Assembly (NCBI GenBank): GCA_027297845.1
Contig: JAPUHG010000319.1
Location: 1-10,967, forward strand
Direction: 5' to 3'
DNA length: 10,967 bases
DNA from: Gammaproteobacteria bacterium
GTDB lineage: Bacteria; Pseudomonadota; Gammaproteobacteria; Steroidobacterales; MnTg04
The translations under genes were made by a program, and so were the position numbers. The notes beneath the pieces are model-generated. The model was not told the origin of the DNA and ran no database searches. It worked only from the letters and a program-made list of their open reading frames with translations. Below, one piece after another: positions 1-7,021 of this stretch (its first letter is position 1; every line of letters starts with the position of its first letter).

Positions 1-589
1 AGAGAATCTGCCCGGTCATCATGCCCGGCAGCGAAACCAGCCCCACGGCAAACAGCGAATTGATGATCGGAATCAACGACGCCTGCAACGCCGTGCTGCG
101 TGCTTCAGTGTAGCCAACGTCTCTGTCCCGTTCGGCCTCGAATCGTTCCGCCGCGAGGCTGACGGCGTTCATCGAGTTGGCGAATATCATGCCCGCGAGT
201 GGCACCATGTAGCGAGGCAAAAACCAGGGATCGATTCCCAGGACGACCTGGGTGACCAGGGCGAGTGTAAAGACACCGCTAATCACAATCGCGATCAACG
301 CGTTTCTGAACAAATAAGGTTGTTTGTGCTGCAATGGCCGAATGGCGATCCAGCTCGCGACGACCAGCATTACCGCCAATACCAAAATAATGATGCCGGA
401 CTGCTCGGCGTCGAATATATAGGCCAGCACAAAACCGATCAGAAATAGTTGAATCAGCATTCGCGCGACCGCATAAACCGCGGTGGGACCTGTGGCCGTC
501 CATCGATAAAGAATGCCGATCACGATGGCGACCGGTAACAAGGCCCAGATCAGACCGGGGATCGTAATGACTTGAACCGATGCATTCAC
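1..589 (-). CDS. fetB: FetB-type ABC transporter permease (UPF0014), C-terminus cut by window edge
   Basis: Inner-membrane permease of the FetAB/YbbLM family, linked in E. coli to iron export and oxidative-stress resistance. The visible 196 residues are very hydrophobic, with likely membrane helices near residues 8-27, 37-58, 64-82, 96-116 and 124-142. Two stretches match FetB closely: PLAGMIFANSMNA (130-142) and SLPGMMTGQI (186-195); E. coli has PIAGMIAGNAMVA and SLPGMMSGLI. About 50-60 C-terminal residues should lie beyond the window. The start is GTG at 589, chosen because GGAGG (complement of 598-602) sits 8 bases upstream; the nearby ATG at 585 is in another frame. The gene begins 17 bases after the methyltransferase stop, so it is probably co-transcribed. 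The partner ATPase gene fetA is not upstream, where E. coli has it; it could lie past the edge. The family is well supported; the transported ion is inferred. Confidence 0.85.
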   Translation of the reverse strand, partial: MNASVQVITIPGLIWALLPVAIVIGILYRWTATGPTAVYAVARMLIQLFLIGFVLAYIFDAEQSGIIILVLAVMLVVASWIAIRPLQHKQPYLFRNALIAIVISGVFTLALVTQVVLGIDPWFLPRYMVPLAGMIFANSMNAVSLAAERFEAERDRDVGYTEARSTALQASLIPIINSLFAVGLVSLPGMMTGQIL

Positions 590-606
590 GGACTGATCCT
601 CCGGCG

Positions 607-1224
607 TTAGTTTTGGCTCGCCGATCCCCAGTAATTAAAACTCGCGGGTCTCCAGCCGGGGATATACATCGTCTCCATTTCCCGAATTTTGAAACCGCCT
701 TGTTGCAACAGATCGGGAATGGGACGGTTCAGGTTGCAACCCCCGCCGATTTTACCCCAAAGGGGATTCAGCCGGTTTTGCCATTTGCGCACGCTTTCAT
801 CGGGCGCAACCCCGTGTTCGCAAAACAATAAACGGCCGCCGGGTTTCAGATCGCGGCGCATTTCTTCGAGCGCGGGCAATACCTCGGGGATCGTGCACAT
901 CGTGTAAGTCATCATCAGCGTATCGACACAATCGTCGTCCAGCGGAATCGCCTCGGCAGGCGCCCCCAGAAATTCCAAATCGATATCGATTTTACGCCGG
1001 GTTTTTTGCGCCAATTTCCACATTTCTTTCGAAGGATCCAGCCCCCAGACATGCTGCACTTTGCCAGTGTCATAAAAAGGCAAATTTAATCCTGAGCCGA
1101 CGCCGATCTCCAGTACGCGACCTTCGGCCAGCGGGACGATTTTTTCGCGCTGTTTCATCGTCGGTTTTAGGCCGCAAGCCAGGTTAACCACCCTGGGCAT
1201 TACGTATTTTTCATAAATGCTCAT
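607..1224 (-). CDS. Class I SAM-dependent methyltransferase (Methyltransf_11 / METTL7-like)
   Basis: A 205-residue cytosolic methyltransferase. The SAM-binding motif I is VLEIGVGSGLNLPFY (37-51). An acidic motif II position follows at GLDPSKEM (61-68), a motif-III-like acidic patch at IPLDDDCVDTLMMTYTMCTI (93-112), and the post-motif LKPGGRLLFCEHG (126-138). The later GGCNLNRPIPDLL (160-172) resembles the C-terminal part of the METTL7/UbiE-like branch, which includes thiol and small-molecule methyltransferases. No membrane segment is apparent. The ATG start is preceded by AAGGTGA at a usable distance. The gene lies 66 bases after the GFA-like gene and 17 before fetB, in the same direction. 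The substrate cannot be told from sequence; a thiol, quinone-like or phospholipid acceptor are all possible. Confidence 0.85.
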   Translation of the reverse strand: MSIYEKYVMPRVVNLACGLKPTMKQREKIVPLAEGRVLEIGVGSGLNLPFYDTGKVQHVWGLDPSKEMWKLAQKTRRKIDIDLEFLGAPAEAIPLDDDCVDTLMMTYTMCTIPEVLPALEEMRRDLKPGGRLLFCEHGVAPDESVRKWQNRLNPLWGKIGGGCNLNRPIPDLLQQGGFKIREMETMYIPGWRPASFNYWGSASQN

Positions 1225-1290
1225 CGCACATCACCTTTTAGAAACTTTTTCGGCATTCTGTGCAGCCGGATATCAAGCGAAGTTACAAGG

Positions 1291-1761
1291 TTATTTTTTT
1301 TCAAAACGCGCGAGGTTATCCGCAGACCAGACTTCAGCCATGTTGTAGTACTTTTCGTAAACGGGTGCGTCAGGGGGAAGCGTGACCCACGGCTGTTTGG
1401 ACTCAGTGAAAACGTGGATGTCGGGCGGAAGACGATCGGGTTCATCAAGCGTTCCGACGCGGAGGCAATGGATCGCATCGCTCGAGTAGTTGCTCCAGAC
1501 CGCGACATGACATTGGGTGCAACGGGAGATTCTCTGGCCGTTGCCACTTTCGGATGGCGTATCGATGATCTCGACTTCACCGGTTAGCAACTCAACGCGG
1601 TCGGCTTCGATAATTGCATTGATGACAAAGGCGCTCCCCGTTTCTCGCTGACACCAGCGGCAGTGGCAGCAATGCACGATCATGGGGTCCGAGGTCATGC
1701 GATAGCGCACGCTGCGACAGGCGCAACCGCCGTCGTGGGAATTGGTCTTGGCGGTGTTCAT
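1291..1761 (-). CDS. GFA family / Mss4-like zinc-binding protein
   Basis: A 156-residue protein of the glutathione-dependent formaldehyde-activating (GFA, CENP-V) fold. The cysteine pattern is typical: CxC at C13/C15 in GGCACRSVRY, CCHCRWCQRETGSAF with C32, C34 and C37, and RCTQC with C81/C84. These would bind two structural zinc ions. The central VELLTGEVEI (56-65) followed by a CxxC strand is also family-typical. The usual family length is about 120-160 residues, so it looks complete. The ATG start has AGGA seven bases upstream. Despite the family name, most members have no shown formaldehyde activity, so the function is open. It sits 39 bases after the DUF2269 gene in the same orientation. 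Confidence 0.85.
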   Translation of the reverse strand: MNTAKTNSHDGGCACRSVRYRMTSDPMIVHCCHCRWCQRETGSAFVINAIIEADRVELLTGEVEIIDTPSESGNGQRISRCTQCHVAVWSNYSSDAIHCLRVGTLDEPDRLPPDIHVFTESKQPWVTLPPDAPVYEKYYNMAEVWSADNLARFEKK

Positions 1762-1800
1762 TGAGCGGTCCTCATGGAAAATTGGTGAGATGCGCAGATG

Positions 1801-2277
1801 TTAATTTGCGAATATGATCGATTGTGTCCATGGTCTATAGACCATCAACACAAAAAGTACAAGCACGCTCAAAAATGCCGGGATTCCCAGGGCAATCCAT
1901 GCGCTCATCAATGATTTGTATTCGTTGATCGGCCTGTTTTGTCGGATCAGGTTTCTTACCTTGATCTGAATCCAGACCACTGGTGTCCAGCACGCGCCGA
2001 CAAGGCAAAAAAGGCCGATTACGGTAACGAACCAAACAGAGTTGTAAGATATGCCGAGTCTTTGCGTCAACCATACTCCGCTGAGAATTTGAACCACTAT
2101 GGCTGGCGTCGTAAATACCCAGTCCGCCAGAACGACATTTTCCGTAGTCACTTTCATGGCTTCGACATTCTCACTCCTGTATGCGCGATACATAAAGAAA
2201 GCCGTTCCTAAACCGGTTCCAAAAAGCAAGGTGGCGCTCAGGATGTGAAGGAGCTTGACGCCAAGATAAAAGTCCAT
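1801..2277 (-). CDS. DUF2269-type four-helix integral membrane protein
   Basis: A 158-residue inner-membrane protein with four likely helices, near residues 6-28, 52-72, 80-104 and 124-147. The N-terminus (GVKLLHILSATLLFGTGLG, 6-24), the ADWVFTTPA segment (51-59) and SGVWLTQRLG (66-75) are the features I associate with DUF2269; H11 and D52 are candidates for conserved functional residues. Its ATG begins on the base right after the TAG stop of the saccharopine-dehydrogenase-like gene. That arrangement favours translational coupling by reinitiation and suggests the two products act together. No enzymatic motif or cofactor site is clear, and the molecular role is unknown. The family assignment is from memory of its pattern, not a search. 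Confidence 0.8.
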   Translation of the reverse strand: MDFYLGVKLLHILSATLLFGTGLGTAFFMYRAYRSENVEAMKVTTENVVLADWVFTTPAIVVQILSGVWLTQRLGISYNSVWFVTVIGLFCLVGACWTPVVWIQIKVRNLIRQNRPINEYKSLMSAWIALGIPAFLSVLVLFVLMVYRPWTQSIIFAN

Positions 2278-3420
2278 CTAATTATTCGCCTCTATGGAAA
2301 TCTCCGATGATATTGCGAAATCCGATAACTCATTCAATATTTCTGCAAGCGAAAGCAAGCCCAGACATGGTGTCGCGCCTCTTTGAGGTATTTCATTTCG
2401 CAATAGTTTTTTCAGCAACACTATTGCTGGCGTACAAGGAATTTCAGGGCCGTGATTATGTTCCGCGGTCAGATACCAATTATGCGACGCCGCTCTTCCG
2501 TCTTTGCTATCGCCCGATACACGAACATGCATGCCGCCACGGTCTGAACCAAAGGAAATCAGCCGTTCGCTCAGGGCCGCGAAAAACGGTGCATATTTCG
2601 ACCAGTCATTGACGATTCGAACCCGGGACATCCATGCCATAAACCAAAGCGCTAATTGTTCCCACGGCGCTTCCAGGGCTGCATGAAAGGATACAGTTTT
2701 GACTCCGGGGATATACTCCGGCAGCAGTGACAGATCAGGAACATCGCAGGCTCCGGATATCCGACTCCCAAGTGCCGGGTATTTCTGAATTCGCATATCC
2801 TGCCAACCGTAAACCGTCCGCCACTCGCCATCTCTTAAGGTCTTGAATGGCTTTCCGCAGTAGCTCAGGATCGCAGCGGCCGTACTACGACCGCGAGGGG
2901 TCTGGTGACCGGGAGCGATGGAAATCTCGATGGCGCTCACTCTGCTGAATTTAGGTTTCAAGACATCGACAACCGCGCTGGATAAGGCAGGCAAAGTACT
3001 CGCCCCGGACACCAGGAGAACATCGGCCCGTCGGGCGGGGTCGTCTAGAGACGAGAAATCAGCCACGAACTCCCGACTATCTGCAAGATCGATGTAGTGA
3101 CTTCCAACTTCGATACAGGCATTTGCGACACGATAGTCCTGTCCCTGGTAGGGGCCTGCCGTGTGAATCAATGCGAACGGCGCCAGTTTCTTAAGATCGG
3201 CTACAAAATCCAATGAGTTCTGATCCATCGCAATACCAGAGATAGTGGCTTCGGGATTTTTGCAACGCAGTTTGTCTGCCAGCGACTCCGCATTGGCCTG
3301 GCTTCTGCTGGTGATAACGAGATCGATATCGATATCGGGATAGTTTGCCAGGCGCCTGCAAATCCTTGCGCCAAAATGGCCCGTGCCGCCGAGTATCAAA
3401 ACTTTAGTTTGTTCAGCCAA
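2278..3420 (-). CDS. Saccharopine dehydrogenase-like NAD(P)-binding oxidoreductase
   Basis: A 380-residue soluble protein. The N-terminus has a Rossmann dinucleotide-binding fold: VLILGGTGHFGARICRRLA (7-25) holds the GGTGxxG loop. ALIHTAGPYQG (83-93), SHYIDLAD (107-114) and SGASTLPALSSAVVD (138-152) are hallmarks of the saccharopine dehydrogenase-like superfamily, which reduces or oxidises varied substrates. The C-terminal half (about 160-380) is a substrate domain I cannot identify. True lysine biosynthesis is not implied. The start is uncertain: the best in-frame choice is TTG at 3420, giving MAEQTKVLIL, with only a weak ribosome binding site. An in-frame TAA lies shortly upstream, so a much longer protein is excluded; CTG at 3435 is the only other plausible start. 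It is directly followed by the DUF2269 gene (TAGATG). Confidence 0.85.
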   Translation of the reverse strand: MAEQTKVLILGGTGHFGARICRRLANYPDIDIDLVITSRSQANAESLADKLRCKNPEATISGIAMDQNSLDFVADLKKLAPFALIHTAGPYQGQDYRVANACIEVGSHYIDLADSREFVADFSSLDDPARRADVLLVSGASTLPALSSAVVDVLKPKFSRVSAIEISIAPGHQTPRGRSTAAAILSYCGKPFKTLRDGEWRTVYGWQDMRIQKYPALGSRISGACDVPDLSLLPEYIPGVKTVSFHAALEAPWEQLALWFMAWMSRVRIVNDWSKYAPFFAALSERLISFGSDRGGMHVRVSGDSKDGRAASHNWYLTAEHNHGPEIPCTPAIVLLKKLLRNEIPQRGATPCLGLLSLAEILNELSDFAISSEISIEANN

Positions 3421-3494
3421 TTGAGGATATATGTCCAGGCGTCGGAGTTACCGCTTTGAATTTCATTGTCTTTGTTACGCGATAGCAGGCTACA

Positions 3495-4106
3495 TTATTT
3501 TTTCTCGTCAGGCTTCCGACCGGACAGTGGTTGCATGTAATAAGTCTTTCCTTCGAATTGAAAAGGAACCCAGTCCCCTGGCACCTCAGCTGCACAAAAA
3601 TCCTCTTCTTGGGGCCTGGTCAGATATCCATCGCATACTTTTCGGAAACCATCCAGTATTTGCCACTCACCGGAGAATGAATGTTCCAAATCTTCTGGTT
3701 CTATCATCGAATCTTGACTCTTTATTCTCGCGACGTTTTCCGGATTGATGGGTTTTTCGTTTTCATCGCAGTAGTCCTTGTCAATCTCAAATAGGACCTT
3801 CTGTGTTATTGTGAGCGGCTTCTCTGTTGTTCTAGTATCTTTCGACTTCAAGAGAAGTTTTCGCATGTATTCCAATGCCGCGTGTTCAAAAACTCCCGGT
3901 GGATCAGAAGCCAGCACGTTGATTTCGCCAACAGCTCCATCAGTAAGAAGGTCTATCTTCAGTTCAACCCATCCGGAGACGCAATCCGCAACAGCGTCCG
4001 GTGGATACGTCGGCCCAATACTTAGCGATGTTGCTGATGCTGGCATTACAGTTAGAACAGCACTTAGAAAGAAAAGCGTCGCTCGAAGTTGTACCATTCC
4101 AAACAT
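3495..4106 (-). CDS. Secreted protein with a lone TonB C-terminal-like domain
   Basis: A 203-residue protein, probably periplasmic. From the ATG at 4106 the first 25 residues form a signal peptide (basic start, hydrophobic LFFLSAVLTV core, likely cleavage after ASA). Residues about 34-83 match the TonB-C fold: YPPDAV at the start, SGWVELKIDLLTDGAVGEI, then SDPPGVFEHAALEYMRK. It lacks the membrane anchor plus proline-rich linker of a working TonB, so it is unlikely to energise receptors by itself. The last 110 residues carry three of the four mature-region cysteines (C42, C113, C158, C171), possible disulfides, and are of unknown nature. A TTG start at 4133 would add nine residues in front of the signal peptide; I prefer 4106, which has TTGGA just upstream. 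The saccharopine-dehydrogenase-like gene follows after 74 bases. Its base composition looks more AT-rich than the receptor and kor genes. Confidence 0.72.
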   Translation of the reverse strand: MFGMVQLRATLFFLSAVLTVMPASATSLSIGPTYPPDAVADCVSGWVELKIDLLTDGAVGEINVLASDPPGVFEHAALEYMRKLLLKSKDTRTTEKPLTITQKVLFEIDKDYCDENEKPINPENVARIKSQDSMIEPEDLEHSFSGEWQILDGFRKVCDGYLTRPQEEDFCAAEVPGDWVPFQFEGKTYYMQPLSGRKPDEKK

Positions 4107-4183
4107 CGATTCCAACCAAGAAATAGAGGACAAAGGTGCAAGATGCTACCGACGAAATTACCTTAAATATTCCGTCTATCCCA

Positions 4184-4212
4184 TTTATAGCACGAGAACA
4201 AGTGCCTCGCCA
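4184..4212 (-). promoter_or_regulatory. Possible extended -10 promoter for the leftward gene cluster
   Basis: Read on the minus strand, TGCTATAAA (complement of 4184-4192) forms an extended -10 element with TATAAA. TGGCGA (complement of 4207-4212) stands 17 bases upstream as a poor -35 with three matches to TTGACA. Transcription would begin about 70 bases before the TonB-C-like gene. The call rests only on pattern matching in AT-rich intergenic DNA. Confidence 0.3.
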
Positions 4213-4289
4213 TTGGCGAAAGGATAGAGAAATCTCGGGAATTTGAAGTTAGCGATTTAAAAGCAGAAAAAGTATTACGCGCTAAAGAC

Positions 4290-4307
4290 GGTCAGTGATC
4301 ACTGACC
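4290..4307. repeat. 18-base perfect palindrome, possible operator
   Basis: GGTCAGTGATCACTGACC reads the same on both strands. It sits 26 bases past the stop of the small His-tailed membrane gene and upstream of the TonB-C-like gene. No run of T follows on either strand, so it is not a standard rho-independent terminator; a dimeric regulator's operator for the leftward genes or a transcript-end hairpin are both possible. Apart from this palindrome, the 199-base gap (4134-4332) holds only AT-rich sequence and the weak promoter candidate. Confidence 0.5.
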
Positions 4308-4332
4308 ATTCGAAAGTCGTCAAAACCGTGCG

Positions 4333-4569
4333 TTAGCCCTTGGCCTCCGGGTGGTGATCATGATGATCGTGTGCCAGGTGATAAACGATCAGGCCGGCTG
4401 CCAATACCGGCAGCACATAAATATTCACCGGAACCGCGAACATCGCCAGCGGGATATACAACGCTATGACGATCAGTAAAAGTACAATTCCCATGTTGCC
4501 TCTGGCGGCACTCAACTCCGCTATCTCATTGAGTACAACCAGAATAACGTTGCGCTGGACTAATCGCAT
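4333..4569 (-). CDS. Small two-helix membrane protein with histidine-rich C-terminus
   Basis: A 78-residue hypothetical protein; I do not recognise the family. Two hydrophobic helices are visible, near residues 27-45 and 49-65. They are followed by a tail with six histidines within ten residues (HLAHDHHDHH, 64-73), a plausible metal-binding site. Two starts are possible: ATG at 4569 has no clear ribosome binding site, while ATG at 4494 is preceded by GAGG four bases away and would give a 53-residue protein that begins directly with the first helix. The shorter form may be the real one. The gene follows the TonB-dependent receptor by 67 bases in the same direction with no visible terminator between them, so it is probably expressed from the same Fur-controlled promoter. 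A role in metal handling is inferred only from the His cluster and this position. Confidence 0.6.
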   Translation of the reverse strand: MRLVQRNVILVVLNEIAELSAARGNMGIVLLLIVIALYIPLAMFAVPVNIYVLPVLAAGLIVYHLAHDHHDHHPEAKG

Positions 4570-4636
4570 TGACTTCGGTCAAGCGGGAAAACGAGGTTTC
4601 CATCAATTGTAGCGGTGCTTTTATCGAACAGCTTTC

Positions 4637-6907
4637 CTATAGTTCGAAACGAACGCCTGCAAAAACAGACCTCGGCTTGCCCGGACGGAAGCCGGCCGGT
4701 CGCAATGCAGCGATGTAATCCTCGTCCAGCAAATTCTCTACACGCACGAAGAGCTCCAGTTTCTGGCTGAGCGCGTAGTCTGCGGAAAGGTCAAGCACCC
4801 ATCTCGCGTCCGTGCCTTCACCGGCCATGATAGGCCCGCTGCCGGCCACGGCGCGGGTTTCGCCCTGGTAATTGGCTCTCATGTGCAACCCAAACTTTTT
4901 GCCGGCCAGGCCGATGGCGAGTTGTCCCTGGTTACTCGGGATGTATGGCATTTCGTATCCGCTCATTACGTTGCCCCACGGATCGAAGTCGCTGTCAAAG
5001 CTGTTACGAAAATCGAACTGGTTCGTATAGGTCCACACCAGGCTGATCGGCATGCTCCAGCCACTGTCGAAAAGATCATCGAATGCGTAGCCGGCAGACA
5101 GTTCGATACCGCTCACCACGGCCTTGCCGCCATCGAACTGATCGCCAATCTGGCTATCGCCGCCGGTCGAGGCGGTCACGGTGCCGACCAGGTTGTCGTA
5201 GTCGTTATAAAAATAGACCACGTCGATGGAGGTCAGCCCACTGCGATAGCGAATGCCAGCCTCGAAATTGACGCTGTCTTCCTCGCTGGCCGAACTGCCT
5301 GGCGCCAGCGGGTTGTAACCGCGGTAGACACCGGCCAGTAGCCGCCAGTCATCGTTGAGCAGATAAGTTGCGCCTATCCCGGGGATGACGGTGTTGATGT
5401 TGTTTACCCGGCGGCGCGTCGGGCCAGCCATTCTGCCTGGATCCATCGTGTCGTAGTCGAGACGTTCCATATCGATGCTTTCGAAGCGCACGCCCGGCTG
5501 GAGAATCCAGTTGCCGGTCTCGATGTCATTGTTCAGCCAGACGCTAAAAGCTTCCGCCGAGCTAACCCGATTGGACTGACTGCCAGCGGGGTTGTCGGTG
5601 GTCAGCTCAAGCATGCCGGCAATCATTCGATAGCCGTCTTCATCCTGGAAGCGGTCTTCTTCATCCTGGTGATAACCGGCGCCCAGGGTTGCCTGCCAGC
5701 GGGTCGCACCCAGCCAGTGGGTTTTGGTCACGCTGGAGCGAATTCCACGCGAGTAATAATCGCGCTTGTTATTGCGCAGCGTCAGTGCGTTGTCTGGGCT
5801 GTCGCCGCCGCGTATCCAGTCCATCTCCTGCATAAAGCTGTCCGGATCGGCGAGTATCGCGCTGATGCCGGTGCCGTTGACGTGGCCCAGCTTGAACCAG
5901 TTGCGGTTGAAATCGTTGTTGTAAGCCGTTGTGACCAGGCTCCAGTCTGCGTTGGCCGGCTCTACCGTCCAGGTCAGCTGATACTGACGATGCTGGCCCG
6001 CGAAGTGGTCGTTCTGCGAGGCCGCGTATCGTTGCAGTGGATTGCTGGCGAAGTCGTCGGCGGTCAGGCCCAGATAGGTCTCATCGGCCGTCTGCTCCGT
6101 ATAACCGAACTTGAGCTCGACGGTCTGGAAAAAAGTCGCGGATGGATCGGTGGTTACCCGGAATTTGGCCAGGTAATCCTTTAGACGGTAACCGGTATCG
6201 CCGCTGGCGAGTTGTTTAAAGCCGTCGCTTTTCTGCTGTACCGTTTCGATCAGCCAACCCGTGCGGTCGCCGCTGCTCCCGGCATAACCATAAAACTCCT
6301 GGTATTGGTCGCTGCCCAGCGTCGGGCTCAGAAAAACGCTGGTGCTGTCTGGAATGGCAGTCGAGCGCAGGTTGATCGCGCCGCCGGTGGTCCGGGGGCC
6401 CACGCTGATTGCGGCCGGTCCTTTTAATACCTCGACCTTTTTCATTCGGCGCTGGGTCGGAAAGTAATAGGCTGATGGTGCGGAATAAGGCGCCGGTGCG
6501 ATCAGGATGCTGTCTTCGAGCACGGCGATCCTGGCGCTGCGGTCAAGCCCGGACCCACGGATACCGATATTGGGCCGCAAACCGAAGCCTTCTTCATCCT
6601 GCACATAGACGCCGGGCACCGAACGCAGCACCCGGAGGATATCGTCGTAATCGAATTCCTCGAGCTGTTCCTTATCCACTGTGTATGCTGAGCCGGCGAT
6701 GTCTTCGAATTGATCGAGACGACCGAGGATGCTGAACGGATCGAGGGTCACGGACCGGTTATCCGTGGATTCTGGCGTGGATTCTGGCGTGGATTCTGGC
6801 GTGGATTCTAGCTGACTAGCGGGCGCAGAATCGGCTCGCGGCGTATTTTGCGCAAAAACGGGTGTGGCCAGCAGAATAATTGCCCCTAGGACTAGCACGC
6901 GGTACAT
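4637..6907 (-). CDS. FecA-like TonB-dependent outer-membrane receptor
   Basis: A 756-residue outer-membrane active transporter that imports a ferric complex or similar ligand using TonB energy. A signal peptide occupies residues 1-19 or 20 (cleavage near VFA-Q). A Ser/Thr/Pro/Glu-rich linker with a tandem repeat follows (about 21-50), then a possible TonB-box region (SVTLDPFSI, 52-60) and the plug domain (about 65-185). The plug has the FecA-type motif GLRPNIGIRGSG (109-120) and VEVLKGPAAISVG (158-170). The 22-strand-type beta-barrel fills the rest, ending VENLLDEDYIAALRPAGFRPG and a final GVRFEL. There is no N-terminal signalling (STN) domain like that of E. coli FecA, so surface signalling to a sigma factor is not expected. 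The ATG has GGAGA six bases upstream. A promoter with an overlapping Fur box precedes it, so iron repression is likely. The ligand is unknown; COG4772 members include citrate and other siderophore receptors. Confidence 0.94.
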   Translation of the reverse strand: MYRVLVLGAIILLATPVFAQNTPRADSAPASQLESTPESTPESTPESTDNRSVTLDPFSILGRLDQFEDIAGSAYTVDKEQLEEFDYDDILRVLRSVPGVYVQDEEGFGLRPNIGIRGSGLDRSARIAVLEDSILIAPAPYSAPSAYYFPTQRRMKKVEVLKGPAAISVGPRTTGGAINLRSTAIPDSTSVFLSPTLGSDQYQEFYGYAGSSGDRTGWLIETVQQKSDGFKQLASGDTGYRLKDYLAKFRVTTDPSATFFQTVELKFGYTEQTADETYLGLTADDFASNPLQRYAASQNDHFAGQHRQYQLTWTVEPANADWSLVTTAYNNDFNRNWFKLGHVNGTGISAILADPDSFMQEMDWIRGGDSPDNALTLRNNKRDYYSRGIRSSVTKTHWLGATRWQATLGAGYHQDEEDRFQDEDGYRMIAGMLELTTDNPAGSQSNRVSSAEAFSVWLNNDIETGNWILQPGVRFESIDMERLDYDTMDPGRMAGPTRRRVNNINTVIPGIGATYLLNDDWRLLAGVYRGYNPLAPGSSASEEDSVNFEAGIRYRSGLTSIDVVYFYNDYDNLVGTVTASTGGDSQIGDQFDGGKAVVSGIELSAGYAFDDLFDSGWSMPISLVWTYTNQFDFRNSFDSDFDPWGNVMSGYEMPYIPSNQGQLAIGLAGKKFGLHMRANYQGETRAVAGSGPIMAGEGTDARWVLDLSADYALSQKLELFVRVENLLDEDYIAALRPAGFRPGKPRSVFAGVRFEL
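6764..6808 (-). repeat. 12-base in-frame tandem repeat, 3.75 copies, in receptor gene
   Basis: On the plus strand the unit CGTGGATTCTGG is repeated identically three times (6764, 6776, 6788) with a fourth partial copy to 6808. It encodes (EST)P repeats at residues 34-48 of the receptor, between the signal peptide and the plug. Because the unit is a multiple of three, copy-number change by slippage would lengthen or shorten the linker without breaking the frame. Confidence 0.9.
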
Positions 6908-6941
6908 CAGTTTCTCCGGTTTAAATTGGATAATGAACCGA

Positions 6942-6970
6942 AGTTTATGGGCTGCATCACTAAATGTAAA
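6942..6970 (-). promoter_or_regulatory. Sigma-70-type promoter of the TonB-dependent receptor
   Basis: On the minus strand TTTACA (complement of 6965-6970) is a five-of-six match to the -35 consensus. TAAACT (complement of 6942-6947) is a fair -10, and the spacer is exactly 17 bases. Transcription would start near 6935, about 28 bases before the receptor ATG, leaving room for the GGAGA ribosome binding site. Confidence 0.6.
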
Positions 6971-6987
6971 TAAGAATCATTCGCATT
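6969..6987. promoter_or_regulatory. Fur box
   Basis: AATAAGAATCATTCGCATT matches the common gammaproteobacterial Fur operator AATGAGAATCATTCTCATT at 17 of 19 positions. It overlaps the outer end of the receptor's -35 element, a position where Fur with bound iron would block RNA polymerase. It also lies just upstream of TATTAT (6995-7000), a possible -10 for the rightward oxidoreductase operon, so both directions could be affected; the second is speculation. Confidence 0.72.
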
Positions 6988-7021
6988 TAACAGGTATTAT
7001 CACCTATACAAGGAGCTTCCG

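Noticed and set aside
1221..1580. Leftward frame of 119 codons overlapping the GFA-like gene
   Set aside because: It overlaps the zinc-motif frame of the same strand, has a low-complexity Ser/Arg-rich product and no domain.
2307..2686. Rightward frames opposite the saccharopine-dehydrogenase-like gene
   Set aside because: Antisense to a gene with a clear Rossmann motif; products show no recognisable features.
4205..4222. Small inverted repeat TCGCC-ATT-GGCGA as a terminator
   Set aside because: The stem is only five pairs and no T-run follows on either strand.
4883..6427. Rightward open frames opposite the TonB-dependent receptor (4883-5341, 5669-6184, 6212-6427)
   Set aside because: They lie antisense within a clearly conserved receptor gene, have no recognisable domains and arise from its codon bias.
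6764..6808. Possible CRISPR-like repeat array
   Set aside because: Units are 12 bases, contiguous without spacers, and lie in frame inside a protein gene.
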